From Deinococcota bacterium (GTDB taxonomy: Bacteria; Deinococcota; Deinococci; Deinococcales; Trueperaceae): DNA of 64,000 bases. Below, one piece after another: positions 1-9,115 of this stretch (positions are counted from its first letter, which is position 1; every line of letters begins with the position of its first letter). The stretch lies in contig CAUJFI010000020.1 of assembly GCA_963170125.1 (NCBI GenBank), positions 17,371 to 81,370 on the forward strand, written 5' to 3'. The translations under genes were made by a program, and so were the position numbers. The notes under the pieces were generated by a model. That model made no database searches. It saw only the letters and a program-made list of their open reading frames with translations, and was not told where the DNA came from.

Positions 1-14
1 CAAGCACTAGTGCC

Positions 15-41
15 ATCGGGGCCGCCACGAGCGGCCCCGAT
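15..41. terminator. Hairpin at left window edge, probable terminator of an upstream gene
   Basis: An 11-bp perfect inverted repeat (ATCGGGGCCGC, loop of 5, GCGGCCCCGAT) lies before the first promoter. It has no T-tract. It probably ends a gene that lies outside the window. Confidence 0.5.
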
Positions 42-70
42 CTACGTCGGGGGTCAGGGGAGCGTGGCCG

Positions 71-101
71 TGGACGCTGAGCGCGACCACTTCCTTATAC
101 T
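71..101 (+). promoter_or_regulatory. Putative leaderless promoter of the BTAD regulator
   Basis: TATACT at 96-101 matches a -10 element and ends only 6 nt before the ATG at 108. TGGACG at 71-76 is a weak -35 candidate at a long spacing of 19. No Shine-Dalgarno sequence precedes the ATG, so the transcript would begin at or next to the start codon. Leaderless transcription from TANNNT elements is common in Deinococcus; its use here is inferred. Confidence 0.5.
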
Positions 102-107
102 GGCAGT

Positions 108-3100
108 ATGCTCCTCCGCACCCTCGGCGGTGTGGCGCTGCAGGGAGCTTCGTTCCGTCGCCTGAAACCGCTCCTGATGCTGGCCTACCTCGCCTTGGAA
201 GGGCCGAAGGACCGTCGCTACCTGGCCGAACTGTTCTGGCCGGAGGCGGCCGACCCCAGGCAGAGCCTAGCCGTGGCCGTTTGGCAGTTGCGGCGCGCCT
301 CGCCCGGAGTCCTGCGCGTGGACGACCAAGTGATCGCGGCCGTCGTCGAGTGCGACGCCACCTTGCTTCGTGATGCGGCAATCGATGGCGAGTGGCGTGA
401 CGTGGTGGACCTGTACGGCGGGCCCTTCCTCGAGGGTGCCGACGTCGACGCCGGCAACGCCGAGCTGGAGGAGTGGCTGTACGGCACACGAGAAGCGTTG
501 TCCGTGCTGACCCAGAACGCGCTGATCGCGCTCGCAGAGGAGCACCTGTCGGTCGGCGACTTGCGAGGCGCAGCGCGGCTCAGCGAACGAGCCGCGACGA
601 TCGTGCGTGACCTGGCCACCGCTCAGCCGGAGTGGCTCTCGCGTCTTCATGCGTTGCTGGTCGCGACCGGCAACCCGCGGTCCGTGGCGGTGGCGAAGGA
701 GGCCGCGGCCTTCGGCGTCACGTTGTCCGAGCACGCCGACCGGAACGCCGACGACGTCCCGCTGCCCGAGCACAACTTGCCCAACCTCATCGCCCCGTTC
801 GTCGGTCGCGACCAGGAGCTGCGCGACCTGGAGGCGCTGCTCGAGCGCGGGGAGCGGCTGGTGACCATCACAGGGCTCGGCGGGATGGGCAAGACGCGTC
901 TCGCGATGGCCCTCGCTAGGCGGGTCGTGAACGGACGCCGGTTCACTCGCGTCTACTTCGTTCCGTGCGGCGTCGAGAGGTCGGATCACGTGCTGACCCA
1001 GGTCGCTGCCGTGGCTGCCCCGCGAACCGGGGCGCCCCCGCTGACCAGCTTGCGGCGGGCGTTCGGCGACGAGGGCACTTTACTCGTGCTGGACGGCCTC
1101 GACCAGGTGGCCGGTGACGCGCAGCAGCTCGTCGAGCTGCTCGAGGCCTGCCCTCTCGTCAGGCTGGTTGTCACTTCGCGCGAGCCGCTGGGCCTGGCAG
1201 CGGAGTCCCTTTACCCGCTCGGCGGCCTCCCTCTGCCCGGAAGCGCGGCCGAGGCGCTGGCAGGCACCGGAGAGACGAGCGGTCTGGACCTGTACGTCCT
1301 CACCGCTCGCCGTTTCGACCCCCGGTTCGCCCTGGAGCAAGGGAACGCGAGCTTGGTGCTCGGCATCTGCACGCGCTTGGCCGGCGCGCCGCTCGGGATC
1401 GAGCTGGCAGCGTCGCTGGCCTCCGTCGTGTCGCCTGAGGAGCTGGAACGCGAGCTGGAGGCGGACCTCGACACGCTGGTCAGTGTCAGGTCCACGACCA
1501 ACCCGCAGCACACCAGCCTGCGCGTCGTGTTCGAGCGCTCCTGGAGCCTCTTGAGCGACGCCGAGCGTGGCGCGCTGTCGGGTTGCTCCGTCTTCCAGGG
1601 CGGCTTCACGCGCATAGCGGCCGCCGCGGTGCTGCGGCTGGACGTGCGGCTGCTCACCGCGCTCCTCGACCGGTCGCTCGTGTGGCGGGCGGGAGGGAGG
1701 TACGACTTGCACCCGCTCGTGAAGCAGTACGCGGGCGAGAAGCTGAGCGAGCGGCCGGACGCCGACGAGCTGCTAGCGCGCCACGCTGAGCACTTCTGCG
1801 GCCTCGTGGAGTCGAAGAGCCGCTTCGCCTTGAGAGCCGGTCAAAGCGCGGCGTTCGACGAGCTGGACCGGGATCATGCGAACGTACGGGCAGCGTGGGA
1901 TTGGGCCGGGAAGGCCGGGCGCCATGACGTGCTCGAGCGGATGTTACCCATGTTGGCCAGCTACCTCGCCGACCGCCGGCCCTCGGACGAGCGTATCCGG
2001 ACCATGGACGCCGCTCTGGCGCGGGTGGACCCCGATTCGGCGCTGACGGCGCGCCTCTTGCTGGAGCGAGGGCAGTTCCTGACGTACGTTGACCCCTCCG
2101 AGTCACGCAAGACCCTGGAGCAAGCGCTGCTCCTCGCCCGTAGACACCATAGCGAGCGTCGCGCGGGGCCATGGCTCTACGCCTTGGGTCGCACGCTCAT
2201 GCACCTTGGCGACTTGGCTGGCGCGCGGAGCGCCTACCGTGAAGCCGCGGAGCGGTTGGCCGGCAGCGCCGACGAGGAGCTCCTCGGCGGCTGCCTCTCG
2301 AACCTGGCGATGACCAGTACGGACGCTAGGGAGATGGAGCGCCTGTTCACCGAGGCCATCTCGGTCTGCCGACGCACGGGTAACGTCTCCTACCTCGTCA
2401 AGGTGCTGCTCAACCTCGGCGATACGCTCGAGAACGCGCACGGCGACTACGCGGGCGCGTTGGCGCTCCAGCGCGAGGCACTGGCCCTGGAGCGAGCCGA
2501 GATCGGGCGACCACAACTCTTGATCTACTTGGGTTGCACCTGCGCACACCATCTCGCGACGCTGGGCGACCTGGAAGCCGCCGAACGACAGCTGGAGGAG
2601 GTCAGGGACCTGACCGCCCCACGGGAGCCGTGGGACGTAGCGCCGTGGATGCTGGCGATGCCGAGCAGCTGGGCGCGAGTCTTCATCCACTACGCCCGCG
2701 GCGAGGAGGACCTCGCCCGCTCGGTCGGAGCACAAGTCCAGGACGATGTCGTCTGGACGCTCTTGGCATGGATGGCGCTCGACGAAGGCGACCCTGCCGC
2801 CGCGGCACCGTATCTGCGCAGCCTGGGCGAGCTTGCCGAGGCCCCTTGCGACGCCCGGACCGGGTTACGGCTGAAGGCGTCGTGCAGCCTGCTGAGCGCC
2901 ATGAGCGAGGCACTCACAGCGGCCTCCTCCCGCCACGAGCCAGCGGGGCAGGGGTCGAGCCCCGGCTTGCCTCACCTGCTCGAGGCGCTCGAGATCATCG
3001 CTGCATCCAGCCTGGTACCCCTGGCGTTCGAAGCGTTCATCGTCGCGCACGCCGTCGCACCGGAGGTGGTCGGGAGGGAGTGGCTCGAGCTGGCGGCCAC

Positions 3101-3275
3101 GCAAGCGCGCGCTCCCATGCACGCGCGGCGGCGCGCCGGCAACTTGTTGACCGCGTGGCCGGCGGGCGAGCGCATGCCGCCCTCGTCTCCACCCGTGGCT
3201 GCGGCTGTACCCCTCACGTCAGAAGCCGTGGTGGAGGCGGCCCGAGACCTGATGCGGCGGCTGTCGCCTGCCTAG
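108..3275 (+). CDS. AfsR/SARP-like transcriptional regulator: BTAD, NB-ARC ATPase and TPR domains
   Basis: A large one-component regulator of 1055 aa. The N-terminal 90 or so residues resemble a winged-helix DNA-binding domain, and residues about 95-190 a bacterial transcriptional activator (BTAD) domain. An NB-ARC/STAND NTPase follows, with a P-loop (GLGGMGKT, residues 256-263) and a Walker B segment (LLVLD, 325-329). The C-terminal half is helical and TPR-like, typically a ligand- or partner-sensing module. This layout is shared by AfsR-type activators, which bind direct repeats upstream of the -10 element. The gene stands alone, faces a binding-protein gene, and appears to have a leaderless promoter. 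Its target is unknown. The family assignment is firm; the role is not determined. Confidence 0.88.
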   Translation: MLLRTLGGVALQGASFRRLKPLLMLAYLALEGPKDRRYLAELFWPEAADPRQSLAVAVWQLRRASPGVLRVDDQVIAAVVECDATLLRDAAIDGEWRDVVDLYGGPFLEGADVDAGNAELEEWLYGTREALSVLTQNALIALAEEHLSVGDLRGAARLSERAATIVRDLATAQPEWLSRLHALLVATGNPRSVAVAKEAAAFGVTLSEHADRNADDVPLPEHNLPNLIAPFVGRDQELRDLEALLERGERLVTITGLGGMGKTRLAMALARRVVNGRRFTRVYFVPCGVERSDHVLTQVAAVAAPRTGAPPLTSLRRAFGDEGTLLVLDGLDQVAGDAQQLVELLEACPLVRLVVTSREPLGLAAESLYPLGGLPLPGSAAEALAGTGETSGLDLYVLTARRFDPRFALEQGNASLVLGICTRLAGAPLGIELAASLASVVSPEELERELEADLDTLVSVRSTTNPQHTSLRVVFERSWSLLSDAERGALSGCSVFQGGFTRIAAAAVLRLDVRLLTALLDRSLVWRAGGRYDLHPLVKQYAGEKLSERPDADELLARHAEHFCGLVESKSRFALRAGQSAAFDELDRDHANVRAAWDWAGKAGRHDVLERMLPMLASYLADRRPSDERIRTMDAALARVDPDSALTARLLLERGQFLTYVDPSESRKTLEQALLLARRHHSERRAGPWLYALGRTLMHLGDLAGARSAYREAAERLAGSADEELLGGCLSNLAMTSTDAREMERLFTEAISVCRRTGNVSYLVKVLLNLGDTLENAHGDYAGALALQREALALERAEIGRPQLLIYLGCTCAHHLATLGDLEAAERQLEEVRDLTAPREPWDVAPWMLAMPSSWARVFIHYARGEEDLARSVGAQVQDDVVWTLLAWMALDEGDPAAAAPYLRSLGELAEAPCDARTGLRLKASCSLLSAMSEALTAASSRHEPAGQGSSPGLPHLLEALEIIAASSLVPLAFEAFIVAHAVAPEVVGREWLELAATQARAPMHARRRAGNLLTAWPAGERMPPSSPPVAAAVPLTSEAVVEAARDLMRRLSPA

Positions 3276-3288
3276 CCGAGGAACGGGG

Positions 3289-3320
3289 CGGGGGCGGGCC
3301 GAGGAGGTCCCGTCCCCCGC
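3289..3320. terminator. Bidirectional terminator hairpin between convergent genes
   Basis: A G-rich arm (GCGGGGGCGGGCC) and a C-rich arm (GGTCCCGTCCCCCGC) can form an imperfect stem around a 5-nt loop. It lies 13 nt after the regulator stop and 18 nt before the stop of the convergent binding-protein gene. There is no T-tract. Confidence 0.6.
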
Positions 3321-3338
3321 ATGCAAGCGGTTCGGAGG

Positions 3339-5081
3339 CTATTCGGCTTTGCTGAGGTCTGACCACCTGATCTCGGTGAACATCGGGTTGCGGTAGGCGC
3401 CGGACACCTTGTCGCTCACGACGAGCGTGTACGGGAAGCTCGGCAGGAGAGCGAACGGTGCGTCCTCGTAGGCGAGCCTGCCGACCTGGCGGTACAGCTC
3501 GTCGCGTTTCGCTGAGTCGAACTCGGTGCGCGCCTGGGCGATCAGCCGGTCGATCTCCTCGTTCTTGTACCCGAAGCGCGCCGTGATCGACGTGGATGAC
3601 TGGTACCAATCCGCCATGAACTCGTACGCGTCCGGGAAGCTCGCGTAGCCCGCAGCGTTGGCCCACGGCAGCTGCATCTCGGCCCACGCACGCGCCTCCT
3701 GCTCGGGGCTCAAGTCGACGAGGTCGATGGTGAACTTCGGGTTCATCGCCTCCAACGTGTCCTTGAACGCCTGGGTTATCCAATCGTCACTCGGTCCGGC
3801 CAGGTACATGCCGGTCTCCCACAGCTTCCCGCCCCAGGCGGCCCGGCAGTGCTCCTCGGCCTTGTCAAGGTCGAGTTTGTAGTGGGGGATGGTGGGATCG
3901 TAGGCTGGGTAGAAAGGCAAGAGGATCATGTTCGGGTAGAACGAACCGTCGCCGGCGTACTGGGGGTCGTCCTCCCCGGTATCCCAGGCGTAGGCGAAGC
4001 ACTTGCGTGCGTCGACGTCCGAGAAGAAGTCCGGCGGCACCCCGAACCCGTCGAGCTTCCCCGTGCCGATCAGGACGTTGTCCGAAGGGCTCATCATCTG
4101 GTTGAAGAAGATGGCTCCCACGACCCGTATGCCCCCTGGGAGCGTCGGGTCTGTCGACGGGTCGAGCACCTTGACCCCGGGCCGGTCCTCGAGCTCGGAG
4201 AGCGGGGTCATGCGGACGTCGATCTGATCGACCTCGCCCGCTACGAGCGCGGCGACCCGCGCCTCCTCGTCCGGGACCACCTCGTAGACCACCGTCTCGA
4301 CCTGCGGCGCGGGACCCCAGTAGTCGGGGTTCCTCTCTGCGACCAGCCGCACTCCCGGCTCCCAAGACGCCAACCGGAATGCGCCGGTGCCGCCGGCATG
4401 GTCGTGAAGGTACCCCTCGCTTAGGTCGCTCGCGAGCAGGTCGCGCCAGGTCGCTTCCGTCCCGTCCCAACCGCCGTTCCCCTTGGCGAGCTCGCTATCG
4501 ATGACGAAGTAGCGCGGGCTCATCAGGCTGGCGAACAGGATGGGATCCGGCTCCAAGGAGCGTATGACGACCGTGTGGTCGTCCAGGCACTCGACGGCAG
4601 CATCGATCCGACCCCAGTAATCGGCGTACTCCTCGTCGCTACCTGCCTCGCCGAGCTCGCTGAGGGCGTCCGTAGCCGTACCCAAGAGCGACTGGCCCAC
4701 GAAACCGGGATCGAGGATCAACGCCCGCTCGATGGAGTACTCCACGTCCGCGCACGTGAAGGGGTTGCCGCTATGGAACCTCACCCCTGAGCGGAGGTGG
4801 AAGGTATGGGTGCGCCCATCGTCCGAGAGGTCGTGACCTGTGGCCAGCTGCGGCGTGAGGTCGATCGTGGCGCCGCTGTAACCGTACAGACCTTCGTAGA
4901 GGTTCTCGATGACGCTCTGGCCCCACGGTGAGTAGGAGCCGAGCGGATCCAGTGTCTCCGCGTCGAACATCCGCTGGAACACGTATGACTGGCCGAGCGC
5001 TAGGCACGCGACCAGCAGGGCCAGCGAGAGGATGACCTTGGCGCTCAGGCTCATGGCTCGTTGAACTGTGGTGTTCATCAT
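3339..5081 (-). CDS. ABC transporter substrate-binding protein, family 5 (peptide/opine type)
   Basis: A 580-aa secreted or membrane-tethered binding protein of the DppA/OppA type. A signal peptide with a hydrophobic core occupies about residues 12-31 and is not followed by a lipobox Cys. The mature part has family 5 features, including a Tyr/Trp-rich ligand cleft and the 'GTGAFRL' and 'NPDYWG' segments that are typical of the fold. A strong GAGGAGG ribosome site precedes the double ATG, and either ATG could be used. No permease or ATPase gene adjoins it, so it must work with components encoded elsewhere. The ligand cannot be told from sequence; peptides, nickel chelates and oligosaccharides are all family options. 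Confidence 0.88.
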   Translation of the reverse strand: MMNTTVQRAMSLSAKVILSLALLVACLALGQSYVFQRMFDAETLDPLGSYSPWGQSVIENLYEGLYGYSGATIDLTPQLATGHDLSDDGRTHTFHLRSGVRFHSGNPFTCADVEYSIERALILDPGFVGQSLLGTATDALSELGEAGSDEEYADYWGRIDAAVECLDDHTVVIRSLEPDPILFASLMSPRYFVIDSELAKGNGGWDGTEATWRDLLASDLSEGYLHDHAGGTGAFRLASWEPGVRLVAERNPDYWGPAPQVETVVYEVVPDEEARVAALVAGEVDQIDVRMTPLSELEDRPGVKVLDPSTDPTLPGGIRVVGAIFFNQMMSPSDNVLIGTGKLDGFGVPPDFFSDVDARKCFAYAWDTGEDDPQYAGDGSFYPNMILLPFYPAYDPTIPHYKLDLDKAEEHCRAAWGGKLWETGMYLAGPSDDWITQAFKDTLEAMNPKFTIDLVDLSPEQEARAWAEMQLPWANAAGYASFPDAYEFMADWYQSSTSITARFGYKNEEIDRLIAQARTEFDSAKRDELYRQVGRLAYEDAPFALLPSFPYTLVVSDKVSGAYRNPMFTEIRWSDLSKAE

Positions 5082-5099
5082 CCCTCTTCCTCCTCGGTA

Positions 5100-5120
5100 G
5101 GTTCGCTGCGTTCTCGAACC
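5100..5120. promoter_or_regulatory. Inverted repeat upstream of the orphan binding-protein gene
   Basis: GGTTCG and CGAACC arms are separated by 9 nt, just upstream of the ribosome site of the gene that starts at 5081. The half-sites resemble those of the LacI-type operators at 21.1 kb. This could be an operator or a weak leader hairpin. Confidence 0.3.
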
Positions 5121-5331
5121 GTGCCGCGAGGTTAGGGGGACGGGATCAACGACGGCTCAACCGGCGGTCAACGGCGACCCACCGGGGCCCGCTGGCAGGC
5201 CGACCATGGCTCAGCGATCGGACGAAGGACGCGGCGTGTGCTTCTCTCGTCGGCGCTTCCTCGGTTGCCGCCGTCTCTCGTCATCAGTGTGCTCATGCGC
5301 GGCGGCGGGTCGGTCACTGCTACCGCGAGGC

Positions 5332-5700
5332 CTACGAACGATACAGATCGTCTAGGTCCAGCAACACGATACGGCCGTCTTCCTCGGCCAGTCGTTCGAA
5401 CTCGGCCGTGAAGCCTGCGGCACTCAGGTACAGATGACCGGCCAAGCGCTCGCTCGTCAAGGCGTCCTTGGCCCAGCCGTGCCCGGACGCGGCGAGGCGC
5501 TCGAGGTCACGCAGCAAGCCGGTATGGACGCTCGGGCCTACGGGTGACGCCGACCACTTGACCTCACCCGTCAAGATCCGGTCGTCGTCCAACGTCGCGA
5601 CCAGGTCTATCCCGGTGGAGCGGCGATCGCGGTCCTACCCTTCCCAACTCGACGATTCGATGGAGGGTTGCAGGCCTAGGCGCCCGCTCAGCGTCGCGTA
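5332..5700 (-). pseudogene. Remnant of a DUF234-type (archaeal-like AAA) ATPase, C-terminal part only
   Basis: The readable 86-residue end (5332-5592) looks like the nuclease-like C-terminal domain of DUF234 ATPases, including the strand around 'TGEVKW' and a late 'SAAGF' segment. The same frame continues upstream past an in-frame TAG at about 5634-5636 with family-like residues (DRDRRSTGIDLVAT) on the window-left side of the stop. The ATPase domain is absent. The piece is therefore a decayed, 5'-truncated gene. The family assignment is from memory of the motif pattern and is moderate. Confidence 0.5.
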
Positions 5701-5767
5701 GACCTCGCGACCGGCAGCATGGCTGGTTCGCGAGCGACTCCGATGGTGGGCGGCGGTGAACCGGCGG

Positions 5768-6988
5768 CTAGCCGCTCCCGCCCACGTACCGAGCCCTCGG
5801 CCTGATGACCCTGTCGGAACCGTACTGCTCGAACACGTGCGCGATCATCCCGGCGGTGCGTCCGAGGGCTATGAGGCTGAAGATCGCGTCCTCCGGCAGA
5901 CCGAGGAGCGGCTCGGCGACGGCCAGGGCGAAGTCCACCCGCGGGTGCTCACCGGTGGCCGCCTCGGCGACGCTCAGGGTCTCCTTCAACAGCGGGTAGA
6001 GTGCGGACCCGGCCAACAGCTCCACCAAGGTGGCGACCCGCGGGTCGTGGCCCGCGTACAGGCGGCGGTAAGGGTTGTGGAACCCGGGCACCACACCGCG
6101 TAAGCGCAGGTAGCGCCTCACGACTGGCGCGGCCCGACCCTCCGCGACCACCTCGGCGAAGAACCCGCGGGCCTCCGCGACCTGCCCGTAGAGGTGCTTG
6201 TACCCCTGCAGCGCCGCCAGGCCGCCCAAGACCGCCTGGTACAGCGTCGCCCCGGCGCTCGCGACGCACCGGGCGGTGTACGTCGCGATGTTGAGCTCGT
6301 GGTCGGCGACCATGACCAGCAGGGCGTCCAGTTTGGAGGCGTCCACGCCCCAGGCGGATGCCAGGGTGGTCGCCAACGAGCCGGTGTACGGACGCCCCGC
6401 GCTGAAGTACGTCAGCTGCAGGAGGATGCGGACCGCGGCCGGCATCAGCACCGCCGCCTTGGCCCCGTAGGCGTGTAGGTCGCGGCGCTCCATCAGCGGC
6501 AGTACCGCCTGCAGCCGCTCGACCGGGGTCAGGTCGGCCGGGAGCCCGCTTCCCAGGCGCGTGTCCGTCGGCTGGCCCCAGAGCTCGGACTGGGGGAGCA
6601 GGTCAGGGGGGCTCCCTGTTCCCTCCACCTCACCGGTCCACAGGAACTGCGCTACCTGCTCGAAGGCGTAACGACCGGCGAGCTCGCTCGAGCTGCGGTC
6701 CCGGTAGGAGTGGTCAGCCTCCGTGATCTGCGAGATGGACGTGGTCAGTATGGGCGTCCCGAACTCGATGACCTCGGTCGCGGCCGTGTCGGGGTCCTTG
6801 CGGAAGGTGGTCCGGTGCCGCAGCGCCAGGAGGTCGGACCGGCGATAGCCCTTCCTGCGGTCGCCGGCGGCGAGGGCAATGGACGCGATCATGCCGCGAC
6901 TGACGTACGCGTAGAGGGTCGCCTTGGTCACGCCGAGGAACGCGGCGGCAGCGGCGGCATCCAGGTAGTCGCTCGAGGCTTCGGCCAT
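5768..6988 (-). CDS. Helix-turn-helix protein fused to a citrate-synthase-like domain
   Basis: A 406-aa protein. Residues about 8-60 form a MerR/excisionase-like helix-turn-helix (AAFLGVTKATLYAYVSRG). The remainder is a citrate synthase fold with the 'ADHELNIATYTARCVAS' signature and the C-terminal 'GRTAGMIAHVFEQ' and 'IRPRARYVG' segments. Catalytic motifs are altered: the usual GPLHGG is GYKHLYG here, and the usual PGFGH is PGFHN, although the later Asp (RVDF) remains. This suggests a regulator that senses an acyl-CoA or oxoacid rather than a housekeeping citrate synthase, but residual activity is possible. The gene is divergent from the M29/Dpp operon, with a palindrome between them. I chose the ATG at 6988 over a GTG six codons upstream because the HTH begins shortly after it. 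Confidence 0.75.
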   Translation of the reverse strand: MAEASSDYLDAAAAAAFLGVTKATLYAYVSRGMIASIALAAGDRRKGYRRSDLLALRHRTTFRKDPDTAATEVIEFGTPILTTSISQITEADHSYRDRSSSELAGRYAFEQVAQFLWTGEVEGTGSPPDLLPQSELWGQPTDTRLGSGLPADLTPVERLQAVLPLMERRDLHAYGAKAAVLMPAAVRILLQLTYFSAGRPYTGSLATTLASAWGVDASKLDALLVMVADHELNIATYTARCVASAGATLYQAVLGGLAALQGYKHLYGQVAEARGFFAEVVAEGRAAPVVRRYLRLRGVVPGFHNPYRRLYAGHDPRVATLVELLAGSALYPLLKETLSVAEAATGEHPRVDFALAVAEPLLGLPEDAIFSLIALGRTAGMIAHVFEQYGSDRVIRPRARYVGGSG

Positions 6989-7017
6989 GTGCGACCAAGC
7001 TAGCACCGAGGTTGACG

Positions 7018-7033
7018 GTCAATCAAGATTGAC
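7018..7033. promoter_or_regulatory. Palindromic operator between the divergent HTH-citrate synthase and M29 genes
   Basis: GTCAATC, AA, GATTGAC is a perfect 7-bp inverted repeat in the 76-bp divergent gap. A perfect -35 box TTGACA (7029-7034) on the plus strand overlaps its right arm. On the minus strand TTGATT also overlaps it and is followed about 17 nt later by a weak -10 (CTAGCT/TAGCTT). The position fits a regulator that controls both promoters; the HTH-citrate synthase protein is the natural candidate. Confidence 0.55.
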
Positions 7034-7064
7034 AACGTCGACGCCCGAGTGACACCATCCAACG

Positions 7065-8039
7065 ATGGTCGAAGAGAAGCTGATGTACGGCGCGCGCCGT
7101 CTCGTCACCCAGTGCACCGCCGTTCAGCCGAACGAGAACGGCCTCGTGGTGCTGGACACGAGGACCGACCCCGTCATAGCCGACGCGCTGGCCCAGGCGC
7201 TCCGCGAGGTGGGAGCGACCGCGACCGTGATCCGCACCGACAGTGCCAAGACCGACTCCGGCGAGGCCGCCCCCACGGTAGCCGCCGCCATGCTCGCTTC
7301 CGACGTCATCTTCACGGCCGTGCAGGTCTCGCTGACCCATACGGAGGCCACCAAGGCCGCCTGCGCGGCGGGCGCGAGAGTGGCCGCACTGACGCAGTGG
7401 GTCCCGGAGATGCTCGCCGGCGGCGGCATCGAGGCGGACTTCCGTGCCATCGAGCCGCGCGTGTTGCGCGTCGCGGCGGCGTGGGACGCCGGTTCGACGG
7501 TCACCGTCACGAGCGCCGCCGGCACGGACATGACCCTGGACATCCGCGGCAGGCTTGGCACGCCGCACGCCAAGACGGGCGTGGTGAGGCGGGGCACGTT
7601 CCATCCGATACCCGACATCGAGTCGCCGGTATCCCCGGTGACGGGCAGCGGCGTGATCGTCTGCGACGCCTCCGTTCCCTACCTCGGCATCGGCGTGCTG
7701 AGCGAGCCGCTGACGCTCACGGTGGAGGACGGCCGCGTCGTCGCCATCGAGGGGGGCCCGGCCGCCGACGTCGTCAGGAACTCCTGGGAAGCGCTGCGCG
7801 ACCCCAACGTCTACCACCTCGCCGAGCTCGGCATCGGCATGAACCCGAGTTGCCGCCTGACGGGCCGGATGCTGGACGACGAGGGCGTGGCGAGCACCTG
7901 CCACTTCGGCATCGGCAGCAGTTACACGCTCGGGGGCGACGTGAAGGCCAAGTGCCACTACGACTTCGTGCTCCACGATCCCACCATCGCCGTGGACGGC
8001 ACGACGATCATGCGCGCCGGCGAGCTCCTGATCCAGTGA
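7065..8039 (+). CDS. M29-superfamily enzyme, NicX-like (aminopeptidase or dihydroxypyridine dioxygenase relative)
   Basis: A 324-aa cytoplasmic protein of the aminopeptidase T / 2,5-dihydroxypyridine 5,6-dioxygenase superfamily. The C-terminal half carries the conserved 'ELGIGMNP' region, a 'CHFGIG' segment and a 'CHYDF' motif whose His and Asp correspond to metal ligands of the superfamily. The wider pattern resembles NicX (for example 'EDGRVVAIEGG' and 'DPNVYHLAELG') at least as much as true peptidases, so a ring-cleaving or hydrolytic role on a small N-containing compound is possible. It is the first gene of a five-gene run and overlaps the next by 4 nt (GTGA). The superfamily is clear; the substrate is not. 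Confidence 0.65.
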   Translation: MVEEKLMYGARRLVTQCTAVQPNENGLVVLDTRTDPVIADALAQALREVGATATVIRTDSAKTDSGEAAPTVAAAMLASDVIFTAVQVSLTHTEATKAACAAGARVAALTQWVPEMLAGGGIEADFRAIEPRVLRVAAAWDAGSTVTVTSAAGTDMTLDIRGRLGTPHAKTGVVRRGTFHPIPDIESPVSPVTGSGVIVCDASVPYLGIGVLSEPLTLTVEDGRVVAIEGGPAADVVRNSWEALRDPNVYHLAELGIGMNPSCRLTGRMLDDEGVASTCHFGIGSSYTLGGDVKAKCHYDFVLHDPTIAVDGTTIMRAGELLIQ

Positions 8040-9061
8040 CACCCGACCGCGTCGCCGCCTTCGCCGATCTGGTGACGCGGTTCTGCCAGGAAGCCGCCCC
8101 CGGAGACGTCGTCCTCGTGGAGGGCACGACCGCGACGCGCGCCGAGGCCCTCGCCGTGACGGAGGCGCTACGCCGTGAGGGCGCAGACACCAGAACGCTC
8201 TATCTCGACGACGCGGCCGACGCCGCCCGGGCGGTCGACGAGGCGCTCTGGCTGGGGCTGACGGGCTACGTGAGCTTGCGGACCGTCGGCGACAAGAGCG
8301 CGGCCGGCGCGCGGCCGGGCCCGAGCGAAACGGTACGCACTCTGCGCATGACCGCCCGGAAGACCTCCACGTACCTGCCGGACCCGGTCCTCGCCCAGCG
8401 CGCCGGGCTCTCCCTGGCTGCGCTCGAGGACTACTACGCCGCCCTCCTGCACCTGGACGCGGTCGATCCCGTCGCCAAGCTGCACGAGCTGCGCGACCTG
8501 CAGGAGGCGCTCCTCGCGCCCCTGCGGCGGGCCACCACGGTACGCATCGAGGGGGACGGCACCGACTTGACCCTCAGCACCGCGGGGCGCACCTGGGTCA
8601 ACAGCTACGGCAGGCGCAACGTGCCGAGCGGTGAGATGTACACCAGCCCGGTGGAGTCGTCACCGCATGGGGTGATCCGTTTCGACGTCCCCAGCTACAA
8701 CCACACGAAGCGCGTGGTCGGCGTGACCCTGGAGTTCCGCGCGGGCGAGCTGGTGCGTGCCTCGGCCGACGAGGGCGACGACGTCCTGCAGGCGCAGCTC
8801 GAGCGTGACGCCGGCGCGCGCCGCCTGGGCGAGCTCGGGATAGGTGGCAACCCGGCCATGACCAGGTTCCTCGGCGCCACGCTCTTCGACGAGAAGGTCT
8901 CCGGCACCGTCCACCTGGCGCTCGGCAAGGGCTACCCGCAGGCCGGGGGGCTCAACGACAGCGCGCTCCATTGGGACCTCATCAAGGACCTCCGCCGCGG
9001 CGGCCTGATCTCGCTGGACGGTGAGGTCTTCCAACAGGACGGGGTCTTCGTGGGCGCTTGA
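8036..9061 (+). CDS. Aminopeptidase of the M29 family (thermophilic aminopeptidase T type)
   Basis: A 341-aa enzyme that would remove N-terminal residues from short peptides in the cytoplasm. All M29 metal and active-site landmarks are visible in order: Glu in 'SGEMYTSP', Glu in 'LGELGIG', His and Tyr in 'GTVHLALGKGYP', and His and Asp in 'ALHWDLI'. The GTG start at 8036 lies in the stop of the previous gene (GTGA), implying translational coupling. Placement upstream of a peptide-type ABC system fits uptake and degradation of peptides or peptide-like compounds. Confidence 0.82.
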   Translation: MTPDRVAAFADLVTRFCQEAAPGDVVLVEGTTATRAEALAVTEALRREGADTRTLYLDDAADAARAVDEALWLGLTGYVSLRTVGDKSAAGARPGPSETVRTLRMTARKTSTYLPDPVLAQRAGLSLAALEDYYAALLHLDAVDPVAKLHELRDLQEALLAPLRRATTVRIEGDGTDLTLSTAGRTWVNSYGRRNVPSGEMYTSPVESSPHGVIRFDVPSYNHTKRVVGVTLEFRAGELVRASADEGDDVLQAQLERDAGARRLGELGIGGNPAMTRFLGATLFDEKVSGTVHLALGKGYPQAGGLNDSALHWDLIKDLRRGGLISLDGEVFQQDGVFVGA

Positions 9062-9115
9062 CGGCGTGCCCGCGAGGCGGTTCGAGCCGTGATCGATTTC
9101 AGCAGGAGGAAGACC

